This document shows positions 50,553 to 60,840 of a stretch of 64,000 bases of DNA, in pieces. The stretch covers positions 62,001 through 126,000 of the forward strand of contig JAAFIP010000002.1 in the NCBI GenBank assembly GCA_013297865.1, written 5' to 3'. Below the pieces are notes generated by a model, which searched no databases, was not told the origin of the DNA, and saw only the letters and a list, made by a program, of their open reading frames with translations. A program made the translations under genes and the position numbers. The DNA is from Polaromonas sp. (lineage in GTDB: Bacteria > Pseudomonadota > Gammaproteobacteria > Burkholderiales > Burkholderiaceae_C). Numbering within the stretch: position 1 is the stretch's first letter; each line of letters begins with the position of its first letter.

Positions 50553-53209
50553 ACAGCAAGCCCAACACCGCAGTGCATAAAGCCATCAAGGCGTGGTTCG
50601 CAGCCCAGGGCTGGAAGCCTTTTGCCTTTCAAAAAGAGGTATGGGCAGCGGTGCAGCAAGGCCAGTCCGGCTTGCTGCACGCCACCACCGGGGCTGGCAA
50701 AACCTACGCGGTGTGGCTGGCAGCGCTGCAGGCGCTGACACCGCGCACCCCCAAACGCGCTGCGGCGCTGCCCCTGACTGTGCTGTGGCTCACACCGATG
50801 CGGGCGCTGGCCGCCGATACGGTGCGTGCGCTGCAAAGTGCGGTGGATGCGCTCAACGCCCTGGATGCAAACTGCTGCCCATGGACCATCGGCGCGCGCA
50901 CGGGTGACACCAGCAGCAGCCAGCGTGCAGCGCAAAAAACCCGCTTGCCTTCGGTGCTTGTCACTACGCCCGAAAGCTTGAGCTTGATGCTGTCCAAAGC
51001 CGATGCGCGCGACACCCTAGGGAGCGTTGCTATGGTAGTGGTGGACGAATGGCACGAGCTGATGGGTAACAAACGCGGTGTGCAGGTGCAGCTGGCACTG
51101 GCGCGGCTGCGCAGTTGGCAGCAAGGTAGCACTGCACTAAGGGTGTGGGGCATGTCGGCCACGCTGGGCAATCTGCAAGATGCCATGCAAACCCTGCTGG
51201 GCCCGGGCGCAGAGCCAGCAGGCACCTTGGTGCGCGGTGCGCTGGCCAAAGACCTGGTGATTGACACCTTGCTGCCGGCCCAGGTGCAGCGTTTTCCGTG
51301 GGCCGGGCATTTGGGCCTCACCATGCTGCCCCAGGTGGTGCAGGAGATACAGACCAGTGCCAGCACCTTGGTGTTTACTAACACCCGCTCGCAGGCCGAG
51401 TTGTGGTTCAAGGCACTGCTGGAGGCGCGGCCCGACTGGGCGGGCATCCTGGCCTTGCACCATGGCTCGCTGGACCGTGAGGTGCGCGAATGGGTGGAAG
51501 GCGCGCTCAAATCTGGGCAGCTCAAAGCAGTGGTGTGCACCTCCAGTCTGGATTTGGGGGTGGACTTTCTGCCAGTCGAGCGGGTGTTGCAGATAGGCTC
51601 TGCCAAAGGGGTGGCACGCTTGCTGCAGCGCGCTGGCCGCTCCGGGCATGCACCGGGCAGGCCTTCGCGCATCACCCTGGTGCCCACCCATAGCCTGGAG
51701 ATCGTGGAGGCTGCTGCTGCCCGAGCTGCAGTACAGGCTGGGCAGATCGAGGCCCGCCTGTCACCCCACGAGCCGCTGGATGTGCTGGTGCAGCATTTGG
51801 TGACCGTGGCCTTGGGCGGTGGTTTTGAGGCAGAGCGCATGCTTGCCGAAGTGCGCAGCACCCAGGCCTATGCACATCTGACGCCTGCTACCTGGCAGTG
51901 GTGCCTGGACTTTGTGCGCCAGGGCGGCCCCTCACTGGCCACCTATCCAGACTATCGTCGTGCAGTACCCGATGAAGATGGTGTATGGCGGGTGCCTGAT
52001 GCGCTTTTGGCGCGCCGGCACCGACAGAATATTGGCACCATCAGCAGCAGCACCAGCATGATGGTGCAGTTCTGGAGCGCGGGTGGCAGCGCGGGCGGAG
52101 CCAAGCTGGGCACGGTGGAAGAGGGCTTTATTGCACGGCTCAAAACAGGCGACTGCTTTTTGTTTGCGGGCCGCTCACTGGAGCTGGTGCGGGTGCACCA
52201 GATGACGGCTTTCGTCAAGCGGGCCACTGGCAAAAAAGCGGCAGTGCCACGCTGGGCAGGCGGGCGCATGCCACTGTCAAGCACACTGGCCAGCGCCATG
52301 CTGCAGCAGCTTCAGCAAGCGGCCCATGCCATGGCCACCGGGGGTGATATTGCTGCGCTGGGTACAGAGATGGCGTTGGCCTATCCCATGCTGCAGGTGC
52401 AGCAGCGCTGGTCTGCGCTGCCCACACAAAGCAATCTGGTGGTGGAGACACTGCACAGCCGTGAGGGTTGGCATCTGTTTGTCTATCCGTTTGCGGGGCG
52501 CAATGTGCACACCGGCCTTGCCAATCTGCTGGCTTGGCGCGCGGCCCGTGTACAGCCCGGGACATTTTCGATGTCGGTCAATGACTATGGCTTGGAGCTG
52601 CTAAGCGCCAGCGCCATGGACTGGGCCGCATTGCTGCCCGCCATGCTCAGCCCTGCCGACACGCACGATGCGCTGCTTGAGGAAGTGCTGGCCAGCCTGA
52701 ATGCTGGCGAGCTGGCGCGCAGGCGCTTTCGCGATATTGCGCGCGTCTCGGGCTTGGTCTATGAGGGCCATCCCGGCGAGCGCAAGAGCGCGCGGCAGCT
52801 ACAGGCCTCTTCACAGCTTTTTTATGATGTGTTTCGCAAATACGATCCATCCAATCAACTGCTGCTGCAGGCTGAGCAGGAGCTGCTGCAAGATGAGCTG
52901 GATATTGAGCGCCTGTCCGACACGCTGCAGCGCATGCAGCAGCAAACCCTGGTCACCACGCCACTGCAGCGTCCGACACCGTTTGCCTTCCCGCTGATGG
53001 TAGAGCGGCTGCGCGAACAGCTGTCCAACGAAAACATGGCAGACCGTATCGCCCGCATGCTGCAGCAGCTGGAGTCTGCAGCGGACGGCAGCCAAGCGCC
53101 AGAGCGCGATTTGGAAGTGGAGCAGGTGGCGCACAGCATGGCGTTTTCGCGCGATGCCGTTGCGCCAGTGCGTCGTGCCGTGCGCAAACGCGGCTCTGCG
53201 CGGAGATAG
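50549..53209 (+). CDS. ligase-associated Lhr-like DEXH box helicase
   Basis: Walker [44 protein letters not shown]. Confidence 0.95.
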   Translation: MNSKPNTAVHKAIKAWFAAQGWKPFAFQKEVWAAVQQGQSGLLHATTGAGKTYAVWLAALQALTPRTPKRAAALPLTVLWLTPMRALAADTVRALQSAVDALNALDANCCPWTIGARTGDTSSSQRAAQKTRLPSVLVTTPESLSLMLSKADARDTLGSVAMVVVDEWHELMGNKRGVQVQLALARLRSWQQGSTALRVWGMSATLGNLQDAMQTLLGPGAEPAGTLVRGALAKDLVIDTLLPAQVQRFPWAGHLGLTMLPQVVQEIQTSASTLVFTNTRSQAELWFKALLEARPDWAGILALHHGSLDREVREWVEGALKSGQLKAVVCTSSLDLGVDFLPVERVLQIGSAKGVARLLQRAGRSGHAPGRPSRITLVPTHSLEIVEAAAARAAVQAGQIEARLSPHEPLDVLVQHLVTVALGGGFEAERMLAEVRSTQAYAHLTPATWQWCLDFVRQGGPSLATYPDYRRAVPDEDGVWRVPDALLARRHRQNIGTISSSTSMMVQFWSAGGSAGGAKLGTVEEGFIARLKTGDCFLFAGRSLELVRVHQMTAFVKRATGKKAAVPRWAGGRMPLSSTLASAMLQQLQQAAHAMATGGDIAALGTEMALAYPMLQVQQRWSALPTQSNLVVETLHSREGWHLFVYPFAGRNVHTGLANLLAWRAARVQPGTFSMSVNDYGLELLSASAMDWAALLPAMLSPADTHDALLEEVLASLNAGELARRRFRDIARVSGLVYEGHPGERKSARQLQASSQLFYDVFRKYDPSNQLLLQAEQELLQDELDIERLSDTLQRMQQQTLVTTPLQRPTPFAFPLMVERLREQLSNENMADRIARMLQQLESAADGSQAPERDLEVEQVAHSMAFSRDAVAPVRRAVRKRGSARR

Positions 53210-53257
53210 ACTACAGATAGTTCATGCAATCCCCCACGTTGATCCACCACCCATACC

Positions 53258-53908
53258 ATGCAAATTGAATTGGCCGGTCAGTCACTCGTGCTGTTGCCAC
53301 AGCACGCGCTGTGGTGGCCTGCGCAGCGCACTTTGTGGATTGCAGACCTGCATCTGGGCAAGGCGGCCACCTACCGCAAGCTGGGGCAGCCCGTGCCCAG
53401 CGGCACCACGCAGCAAAACCTGCAGCGCCTGACAGAGCTGATAGAGCGGCATGCCGCGCAACGGGTGGTTTTTCTGGGCGATTTTCTGCACGCCGCACAG
53501 GCCCAGACCAATACGCTGCTGCAGGCCCTGCAGCAATGGCGCAGGCAGCATGCCACACTTCATGCTGTGCTGGTGCGCGGCAACCACGACAGCCGCGCGG
53601 GTGACCCGCCAACCGCCCTGGGCATTGAGGTAGTTAACGAACCCTGGTTGCTGGGGCCCTTTGCGGCCTGCCATCATCCGCAGCAGCACGCTAGCCATTT
53701 TGTTCTGGCGGGGCATCTGCATCCCGTAGCCCTGCTGCAGGGCACGGGCCGCGACCGGCTGCGACTACCGTGTTTTACTGTAGATGCACACACGATGGTG
53801 CTGCCGGCCTTTGGCGAGTTCACGGGCGGATACACTGTGCACCAAGACTCAAAAAAACGCCTGTATCCGATTGGCGGAGACAAAGTGTGGCTGATGCCTG
53901 ATTTTTGA
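53258..53908 (+). CDS. pdeM: ligase-associated DNA damage response endonuclease PdeM
   Basis: Metallophosphoesterase motifs IADLHLGKAATYR, LGDFLHA, RGNHDSR, GHLHP. Confidence 0.92.
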   Translation: MQIELAGQSLVLLPQHALWWPAQRTLWIADLHLGKAATYRKLGQPVPSGTTQQNLQRLTELIERHAAQRVVFLGDFLHAAQAQTNTLLQALQQWRRQHATLHAVLVRGNHDSRAGDPPTALGIEVVNEPWLLGPFAACHHPQQHASHFVLAGHLHPVALLQGTGRDRLRLPCFTVDAHTMVLPAFGEFTGGYTVHQDSKKRLYPIGGDKVWLMPDF

Positions 53909-53926
53909 GTTCCAAGGAACTGCTCT

Positions 53927-54286
53927 GTGGATTTAAAAATACCTATCGTCATTTCGGACGAACTCGGCGATGATGTGATTACCGCCAACGCCCTGCTTAA
54001 CCTGGCCAGCGGCGAGATTGTGCAAGTGCAATACCAAAACTACGACGTAGCCGCCAAAGGCTTGCCTTGGGAGCACGAAGACTATGACTTCAGCTGCGGC
54101 ATGCTGTCCAACAACGGCAAGGATGTCGAGTTCACCGTCCAGGTGAACCAGACGACCGGCCAGTACACCGTCAGCGCGACCGAGCTGCAAGAGATCAAAA
54201 TGCGTGCTGCTGCCCTGTTCTCCGGCGTGCCCAGCGCCACCTTGATCGAGGACATAGCGCCCAAGAGCCGCCGGCGCCGTGCATGA
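53927..54286 (+). CDS. small acidic hypothetical protein downstream of pdeM
   Basis: GTG start 18 bp after pdeM stop with ribosome-binding-like aaggaac; 119 aa ending SRRRRA. Confidence 0.65.
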   Translation: MDLKIPIVISDELGDDVITANALLNLASGEIVQVQYQNYDVAAKGLPWEHEDYDFSCGMLSNNGKDVEFTVQVNQTTGQYTVSATELQEIKMRAAALFSGVPSATLIEDIAPKSRRRRA

Positions 54287-54432
54287 TGGGTATCGGTTGC
54301 AAAGAGTAACACCGTAGAGGCAAAAACTGTCCCGCACAGCACTAGCCAGCCTATCTCTCCATTGGTAAAGTGATTTTGTCCAATCCAGCGGGCGCTGGAT
54401 AGAGACGACAGTTTCACAATCAAGGAGATACC

Positions 54433-55389
54433 ATGCCATCACACACACCACTGTTTCGCTGGCTGCTTGCAGCCGCGTTGGGTCTTGCAGCCCTGACACC
54501 CCAAGCCTGGGCACAAAGCGATTGGTGCAAATCCAAATGGGGCCCGAACGATGAAATAGGTGCGGCCAATTTACTGACACCTGCGCTTGCGGCCGAAGCG
54601 GCCAAGCTGGTGAAAACAGGCAAGACCTACGCATTGGGTTTTGAAACCAACGCGCAGACCCCCGCTTACGCTCCCCGCACCTGGGGCGTCACTATCGTGC
54701 AGCCGGGGCAGGCCGGTGGCATCAGCTTGGGTGGCACCAAGACCACCTATAACGACGATATCTACATGGGTTGGGTGGGCACGGGGTCGCAGATTGATGG
54801 CTTGGGCCATATCGGCATTGACAATGTGTATTACAACTGCAATAAAAACTCGGATTTTGCGCAGGCCAATGGACTGAAGAAACTCGGCGTTGAAAAAATT
54901 CCGCCTTTCGTGACACGCGGCATCGTGCTGGATATGACAGCCTATTACGGCACTGACATGGTGAAAGAAGGCGTAGCCTTTAATCGCAAGGAGATTGACG
55001 AGCAGGCCAAGCGTCAGGGTATCGAGATCAAAAAAGGCGATGTCGTGCTGTTCCACACGGGCTGGCAGGCGCTGGAGGGCAAGGACAACAAGCGCTTCCT
55101 GGCTGGCGAGCCGGGCCTGGGCAAAGAGGGCGCACTGTATCTGGCCTCCAAAGAGGTGATTGCCGTAGGCGCGGACCAGTGGGCTCTGGAGGTGATTCCG
55201 TTCGAGAAAGATGTGGGTGTGTTTGAAATACACCAGATTCTGCTGACCAGGAACGGCATCTATATTCTGGAGAACATGAACACCGGCCCCTTGGTGAAAG
55301 ACAAAGCCTACGAGTTCATGTTTGTGCTGGGCGCATCGCGCATTACAGGTGGTGTGCAGGCGATCATCAACCCCGTGGCCATTCGCTGA
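54433..55389 (+). CDS. cyclase family protein (kynurenine formamidase-like), secreted
   Basis: Signal peptide; WGPNDEIGAANLLTP; GTGSQIDGLGHIG; VLFHTGWQAL. Confidence 0.88.
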   Translation: MPSHTPLFRWLLAAALGLAALTPQAWAQSDWCKSKWGPNDEIGAANLLTPALAAEAAKLVKTGKTYALGFETNAQTPAYAPRTWGVTIVQPGQAGGISLGGTKTTYNDDIYMGWVGTGSQIDGLGHIGIDNVYYNCNKNSDFAQANGLKKLGVEKIPPFVTRGIVLDMTAYYGTDMVKEGVAFNRKEIDEQAKRQGIEIKKGDVVLFHTGWQALEGKDNKRFLAGEPGLGKEGALYLASKEVIAVGADQWALEVIPFEKDVGVFEIHQILLTRNGIYILENMNTGPLVKDKAYEFMFVLGASRITGGVQAIINPVAIR

Positions 55390-55399
55390 CGCCTGACGC

Positions 55400-56083
55400 A
55401 TGGACTGCAAGGTGGTTCAGTGGGCCAGATGGGGCGCAGCAGCGGGCCTGTTGGGCTGGGTTGGCTGGGCGCAGGCGCACCCTCACGGCTCCATCGACTG
55501 CCGCGCTGCTGTACGCTTTGAGGCGGGTGGCTTGCGCCATGTCCGCGGTGAGCTGTGGCTGGACGACTGGCACTCGCAGCGCGCAGCCCAGCTCACGCGC
55601 AATAGCCAGGGGCAGGAAGATGCCCAGATGATGCGGCAGTTTATCTTTGCACTCAAGATGCAGATGGGCCGGGCCAACTGGCTGTTTGGTCTGGAGGCTG
55701 ATGGACAGAGCCTGGTGCTGACACCGCAAGCCGACCCTGTGCTGGAAATGGCTGCCGATGGGCGTGCGCGCATTGTGATCGACTATGCCGCGGCGCCCGC
55801 GCAGCAAGCCGTACAGCTCTGGAGCCTGCACTGCGCTGACCCCAGCTACTATTTTGTGACGGCGTTTGGAGAGCGTCTGCCTGTGGCACCGCCAGAGGGC
55901 GCTGCCGCTGAACTGGATGTCGCCAAGCTGGCTGACAATCTGCAGCGATTGGGGCCTGCGCGCCAACATGCCAGCGCAGTCAGCATTGAGGGCTGCAAAG
56001 CCCTGAACTTGGGAAGTGGTGGCGCTGGCCTGCCAGCGCCCCGCACAGGCATGGCCCGGCTTGACTGGAGCTGTCAGCCTTGA
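55400..56083 (+). CDS. DUF1007-like periplasmic protein
   Basis: HPHGSIDCRAAVRFEAGGLRHVRGELWLDD after signal peptide. Confidence 0.75.
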   Translation: MDCKVVQWARWGAAAGLLGWVGWAQAHPHGSIDCRAAVRFEAGGLRHVRGELWLDDWHSQRAAQLTRNSQGQEDAQMMRQFIFALKMQMGRANWLFGLEADGQSLVLTPQADPVLEMAADGRARIVIDYAAAPAQQAVQLWSLHCADPSYYFVTAFGERLPVAPPEGAAAELDVAKLADNLQRLGPARQHASAVSIEGCKALNLGSGGAGLPAPRTGMARLDWSCQP

Positions 56084-56111
56084 GGGCAACGACACCCCCC
56101 AAAAGCTCAAT

Positions 56112-57083
56112 TCAATCAGCTTTGATACCGTTGTCCTGTATCAGTTTGCGGTACAGATTGAACTGCTCTTTGGTGGCGCTACCTAGCTCTTGTGCAGAAG
56201 AGCCGCGCAGCGTCAGGCCGAGTGCGACCAGTTTGTCGCGTGTTTCGGGGTCTGCCAGGGCTTTGCGCATTTCTGAATTGAGGCGCTCCACAATGTCTTT
56301 GGGCGTGCCAGCAGGTACGACCATGGCAAACCAGGAGTTGAAGAAAAAGTCTTTCAGGCCCGACTCGTCCACCGTGGGTACGTTGGGGTATTGCGCCAGG
56401 CGTTTTTGGGTGGATACGGCCAGCAGGCGCAGTTTGCCTGCCTGCAGCAAGGAGGTGACGGTGCCCAGACCCTGAAATGCGGCGTCTACCTCGCCAGCAG
56501 CCACCGCCACCGCAGCAGGTGTAGCCCCTTTGTAAGGCACATGCACGGCGCTGATGCCCGCGCGCGAGGCAAACAAGGCCATGGCAATATGCTGAGGGCT
56601 GCCGCTGCCGCCCGAGCTGAAGTTGATCTTGCCTGGGGCGGCTTTGGCTGCGGCAATAAAGTCTGCCACGGTTTTGTAGGGTGAGTCGGTTTTGACTACC
56701 AGGCCCCATTCAATCGTGGCAGCCAGCGAGAGGGGGTCAAAATCTGTCAGCGCATTCCAGGTGGATTTGGGATAAATGTGCGGCAGCATGGTCAGCACGC
56801 TGTCGTTAAAGCCGCCCAGTGTGTAGCCATCGGGCGCGGCCTTGGCCACGCGGTCAGCGCCAATCAGCCCGGACGAGCCCGCCTGGTTTTCGATCACGAT
56901 GGACTGGCCCAAGCCCAGCGACATTTTCTGCGTGAGGATGCGTGCGGCATTGTCCACCGCACTGCCTGCGGCCAGTGGAATGATCATTTTGATCGGCTTG
57001 TTGGGATAGGCGCTTTGGGCCAATGCCGTAGTGGCGCTTGATGCCAGCAGGATGCTGCTGAAGAGGAAGGTGCTGAGTTTCAT
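56112..57083 (-). CDS. Bug/TctC-type tripartite tricarboxylate transporter substrate-binding protein
   Basis: AYPNKPIKMIIPLAAGSAVDNAARIL; FSSGGSGSPQHIAMALF; VPYKGATPA. Confidence 0.93.
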   Translation of the reverse strand: MKLSTFLFSSILLASSATTALAQSAYPNKPIKMIIPLAAGSAVDNAARILTQKMSLGLGQSIVIENQAGSSGLIGADRVAKAAPDGYTLGGFNDSVLTMLPHIYPKSTWNALTDFDPLSLAATIEWGLVVKTDSPYKTVADFIAAAKAAPGKINFSSGGSGSPQHIAMALFASRAGISAVHVPYKGATPAAVAVAAGEVDAAFQGLGTVTSLLQAGKLRLLAVSTQKRLAQYPNVPTVDESGLKDFFFNSWFAMVVPAGTPKDIVERLNSEMRKALADPETRDKLVALGLTLRGSSAQELGSATKEQFNLYRKLIQDNGIKAD

Positions 57084-57124
57084 GGTGGTGTCTCCTGAGA
57101 GGTATGTCTAAATGCAGTGGATGT

Positions 57125-58189
57125 TCAAAGCAGGGTGGCAATGTGCAGTTGCTTGGCCAGGGCGTCCAGCTCGGCCAGCAGTCCCGCTGAGACTGGAATG
57201 CCCGTCTTGCTGTAGCGCTCGCGGCGCTCCTGGCTTTGCTCGCCTGGCAGCCAGATGCGATCTACGCCAGGCAGGCGTTGGCTTTGGTGGATGTCGTTGG
57301 CCAATTGATTCACCGCAGCTTTAAAAAATGCTGGTTCGCCAAAGGCCTTGAGATCGATCACCAAAATCGCCTGCCCGGTGTTGGTGGGGGTCACATGGTC
57401 GTGGTTGAAGTCCACCACATCACGCCCCATGGCCGCGCCATTGAGCGTGCCTGCCAGCAGGCCCACGATCAGTGCCAAGCCATAGCCTTTGTGCGCCCCG
57501 ATAGGCAGCAAGAAGCCTTCCTCTGCACGTTTGGGATCTGTAAGCGGCTTGCCTTGGCGGTCAATCATCCAGCCCTCAGGCATCTGCTCACCGCGCTTGG
57601 CCTTGGCCTTGACCTTGCCATACGCTGCCACCGTAGTGGCCATGTCCAGCACCACGCTCTGGCCATCAGGCCCAGGAATACCCACGGCAATCGGGTTGGT
57701 GGACAACAGCATTTCCATTCCGCCCCAGGGCGGCAAATGGTTGGCATTGCCCACTGCAAAATACAGCCCAATCATGTCGTGTGCAATCGGCATGCGTGCA
57801 TACAGCGATGCGGGGCCAGCGTGGTTGCTGGCACGCGCGCCGACCCAGGCCACTCCAGCGGTACGAGCCTTGTCAATTGCTAGCTCGGTGGCGTAAGACA
57901 TCACCAAATGCCCCATGCCGTTGTCGCCATCCACCAGCGCCATGGCGGCGCGCTCAGTGACTGCACGAATATGCGGCTGGGTGTTGATGCCGCCAGCCTG
58001 AATGCGTTTGACATACTGCGGCAGGCGGATGACGCCATGCCCATCCGAGCCTTGCAGGTCCGCTTCAGCCATCAAGGCCGCCACCTTGTTGGCATCGGCC
58101 ACGGGCAGCCCGGCGCAGGACAGGCCGCTGGCAATAAAGCTGCGCAGCCGCTCCACGCTGACGAAGCTGCTGGATTTTTCTGTAGTCAT
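57125..58189 (-). CDS. Ldh family oxidoreductase (malate/L-lactate dehydrogenase type)
   Basis: DLQGSDGHGVIRLPQYVKRI; VGARASNHAGPASLYARM; GAHKGYGLALIVGLLAG. Confidence 0.92.
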   Translation of the reverse strand: MTTEKSSSFVSVERLRSFIASGLSCAGLPVADANKVAALMAEADLQGSDGHGVIRLPQYVKRIQAGGINTQPHIRAVTERAAMALVDGDNGMGHLVMSYATELAIDKARTAGVAWVGARASNHAGPASLYARMPIAHDMIGLYFAVGNANHLPPWGGMEMLLSTNPIAVGIPGPDGQSVVLDMATTVAAYGKVKAKAKRGEQMPEGWMIDRQGKPLTDPKRAEEGFLLPIGAHKGYGLALIVGLLAGTLNGAAMGRDVVDFNHDHVTPTNTGQAILVIDLKAFGEPAFFKAAVNQLANDIHQSQRLPGVDRIWLPGEQSQERRERYSKTGIPVSAGLLAELDALAKQLHIATLL

Positions 58190-58268
58190 GTTGTGTAGGT
58201 TTTGCGTTCGTTACATCCTCTATCATAGGGCGTGGCTCTATCGCGTTTACCCCAATTCACCTCTCAAA

Positions 58269-58925
58269 ATGACATCTCCTCAGCCCCGTATCGCCCTTAT
58301 CCATGCGCTTTCTCATGCGGTAGACCCCATCAATCAGGCCATTGCACGCGACTGGCCCTCGGCCATGCGCATGAACCTGCTGGACGACAGCCTGTCTGCT
58401 GACCTGGCGGCCAGCGGGCGCGGGCAGGATGCGGCCATGCAGATGCGTTTTCAGCGTCTGGCGGGCTATGCAGTGGACTGCGGCTGCCACGCGATACTGT
58501 TCACATGCTCGGCCTTTGGCACCTGCATTGAAGCTGTGGCACAGCGCTACCCCCACATGCCCGTGCTCAAGCCCAATGAAGCCATGATTGACGACGCGAG
58601 TGCCTTGGGCCAGCGCATAGGCTTGGTGGCCACATTTGCCCCCACTTTGGTGTCAATGCCGCCTGAATTCCCGGCGCATGTGCAGTTGGAGACAGGGTTG
58701 GCTGAAGAAGCCCTGGCTGCTTTGAACGCAGGTGACGCGCAGCGACACGATGAGCTGATTGCGCAGGCTGCGATGGTGCTGGCAAACAAGGGCTGTGGTG
58801 TGATTTCCTTGGCACAGTTCAGCATGGCCCGCGCAGCCGGTCTGGTTGCGCAGCGCACCGGTTTGACGGTGTTGACGCCTGTTGCCAGCGCGGTGACTCG
58901 GTTGAAGACTTTGCTCAGTACTTGA
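58269..58925 (+). CDS. aspartate/glutamate racemase family protein
   Basis: RIALIHALSHAVDPI; AILFTCSAFGTCIEA; GVISLAQFSMARA; start trimmed to MTSPQPRI. Confidence 0.8.
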   Translation: MTSPQPRIALIHALSHAVDPINQAIARDWPSAMRMNLLDDSLSADLAASGRGQDAAMQMRFQRLAGYAVDCGCHAILFTCSAFGTCIEAVAQRYPHMPVLKPNEAMIDDASALGQRIGLVATFAPTLVSMPPEFPAHVQLETGLAEEALAALNAGDAQRHDELIAQAAMVLANKGCGVISLAQFSMARAAGLVAQRTGLTVLTPVASAVTRLKTLLST

Positions 58926-59009
58926 TCTTTTTTGCTTGGGTTGCTGATGTATTCAAGGCGATGTTTGGTATTGCCTTTGTGGTTTTCGCATTTGCTTTGC
59001 GCTTCGCTT

Positions 59010-59155
59010 GATCTGACCGGTGGTGCGTTCAAATAGGTTGTGCTTCACGTGATCCGGCCGGCGGCGCGCTCAGCTCCGCGGCTGTCCCCCGCGGCGGCCT
59101 AGGGCCGCCTGCTCCTCCTTGATGCCGCTGCGCTGAGCGCACCACCGACCAGATC
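59010..59155. repeat. nested imperfect inverted repeats in convergent intergenic region
   Basis: gatctgaccggtggtgcg/gcgcaccaccgaccagatc, gcgctcagc/gctgagcgc, central ggcggcc-tag-ggccgcc. Confidence 0.75.
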
Positions 59156-59243
59156 TAGCTGAGGTGGTGGTCATTCAAACGATGCGCGCTGAGCATCCAA
59201 GATTTCGGCAAGGTAGTTGATATTCAACCGCTGCTATTCACCC

Positions 59244-59312
59244 CAAGCGCCGAGGCGTACGAAGCTCAAGCACCGGGGCGTACAAAGCCCAAGCGCCATA
59301 GCGTACAAAAAC
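59244..59312. repeat. three tandem 23-bp direct repeats
   Basis: caagcgccgaggcgtacgaagct / caagcaccggggcgtacaaagcc / caagcgccatagcgtacaaaaac. Confidence 0.85.
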
Positions 59313-59339
59313 ACGCAAGGGTCTAAAAGGGCGTACACA

Positions 59340-60200
59340 TCAGAAACCCGCCTCATGCACCCGCATAAAAGCAGCAAAGCGTGGCTTGCCGCTGGGTGTG
59401 ACGTCGCGATAGGAATAGGTGATCGTGCTACCGATAGCGGGCGGATTCTGGCGCTGCGCGTTTGACAAACCCGTGCCCAGCTTGAAACGTTGACCGCTGG
59501 CGGTTTTGACATCCAGCGCGCCCAGCATGCCTGCATATTTGCCTTGGCCTGCGACATGGCCTACCACCACGGCCTCGGCGTCTTGCTGGGGTTTGAGCTT
59601 GAGCAACACGTCGCTGCGCCCATGGGTTACCGGTGCGCTGGCCAGGTGCAGCATCAGGCCTTCGCCGCCTGCCGCGACAACGGCTTTGAGCTTTGCTTGC
59701 AGCGCTGCAGGGTTGGCTACGCGATACTGTTCTACCGCCTGCAACTGGGGCCAGGCGGTTTGGGCGATGATGGTGGGCAACTGCGCAATGCGTTTTTCAA
59801 AGCTGCCGGTTTCTCCGGGCAGCTCAAACACCATGTACTTGATCTGCTGCCATTCGGCGTCCACGGGCTGCGCCTTGCGCACCATGCCTGACAGCGTGTC
59901 AAACTGCCCACGCCCCAGCCATAGCTCGCCGTCCAGTGGCGTGCGTGGTAGCTTGGCTGTGAACCAAGTGGGAGCTGCGACTGCGCGGCCGCTGCGAAAA
60001 CGCAAAATCTGGCCATCCCACACGGCGCGCACACCATCCAGCTTTTCGCTGACCAAATAGCCAGCAGGGTCGATGCCTGCAGGGGCGCTGCGCGCCAGCA
60101 CAATGGGTAGCTCGGTAGCCGCTGGGGTTGGCTGGGCCAAGCCCCAGCTGCCCAGCAAAGCCAGTAAACGGGTGTGAAAAAAGCGTCGGTGCAGGTTCAT
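59340..60200 (-). CDS. minimal, predicted periplasmic ATP-dependent DNA ligase (LigE-like)
   Basis: Signal-peptide-like N-terminus; motif I VSEKLDGVRAVWDG; LDGELWLG; GGEGLMLH; LLKLKP. Confidence 0.9.
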   Translation of the reverse strand: MNLHRRFFHTRLLALLGSWGLAQPTPAATELPIVLARSAPAGIDPAGYLVSEKLDGVRAVWDGQILRFRSGRAVAAPTWFTAKLPRTPLDGELWLGRGQFDTLSGMVRKAQPVDAEWQQIKYMVFELPGETGSFEKRIAQLPTIIAQTAWPQLQAVEQYRVANPAALQAKLKAVVAAGGEGLMLHLASAPVTHGRSDVLLKLKPQQDAEAVVVGHVAGQGKYAGMLGALDVKTASGQRFKLGTGLSNAQRQNPPAIGSTITYSYRDVTPSGKPRFAAFMRVHEAGF

Positions 60201-60236
60201 GGCTGGCATCATAGCGATTTGAGCGAAAATCACGGC

Positions 60237-60836
60237 ATGATCCGTTGCATTTCTTTTCTCATCTTTGTGTGCCTGGGCGCTGCAGCCAGCGCTCAGGAGT
60301 CCAATATTCTGGGTTTGCCCGCCGTGCCCCAGACGACAGCCTCGGGTGCCAAAATCGTGCCCAACACCGGTCCGCTGATCCGCGATGTGGAGGCTAAAGC
60401 CATTTTGAGCGGTGGCGTGCAGATGGTGTCGTCCTATCTGGACAAGCAGGCTATGGTCAAGGTCACCACCATCAACCCATTTGCTACCGAAGACCAGCGC
60501 CGCCAGGCTGTGGAGGCTGCCCGTCTGGTGCAGCGCGACCTGCCGCTATCCTGCCAGTCCCAGTGCAAGCCTGCCCGCACCATGGCAAGCCCCAAAATCC
60601 TGCCTGATGGCAAGCTGCAGTTCGACATGGTGATTGAGGGCTTTCCCCGCCTGCTGGACCGCGACGACATGGTCAACATGATCAAAGGGGTTCCTCTGGC
60701 GCAGAAAGCAGCGGCGCCCGTCAAACCTGCCTCTGCTCCCAAGAGCGCTGCATCCAAGCCTGCTGCTGCCAAGGCGGCAGATACCCAGCCCAAAGCCTTG
60801 ACTGCTACCTCCTCGGCCACCAGCGTCGCGCAATAA
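60237..60836 (+). CDS. secreted hypothetical protein
   Basis: Signal peptide MIRCISFLIFVCLGAAASAQ; Ala/Pro/Lys-rich C-terminus. Confidence 0.65.
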   Translation: MIRCISFLIFVCLGAAASAQESNILGLPAVPQTTASGAKIVPNTGPLIRDVEAKAILSGGVQMVSSYLDKQAMVKVTTINPFATEDQRRQAVEAARLVQRDLPLSCQSQCKPARTMASPKILPDGKLQFDMVIEGFPRLLDRDDMVNMIKGVPLAQKAAAPVKPASAPKSAASKPAAAKAADTQPKALTATSSATSVAQ

Positions 60837-60840
60837 GCCC

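Noticed and set aside
47396-54286. Genomic island integrated at ssrA
   Set aside because: No integrase gene and no duplicated tmRNA 3' end recognised; the ssrA 3' end is followed by its own terminator.
59244-59312. Possible CRISPR array
   Set aside because: Units are directly contiguous with no spacers, and no cas genes are in the window.
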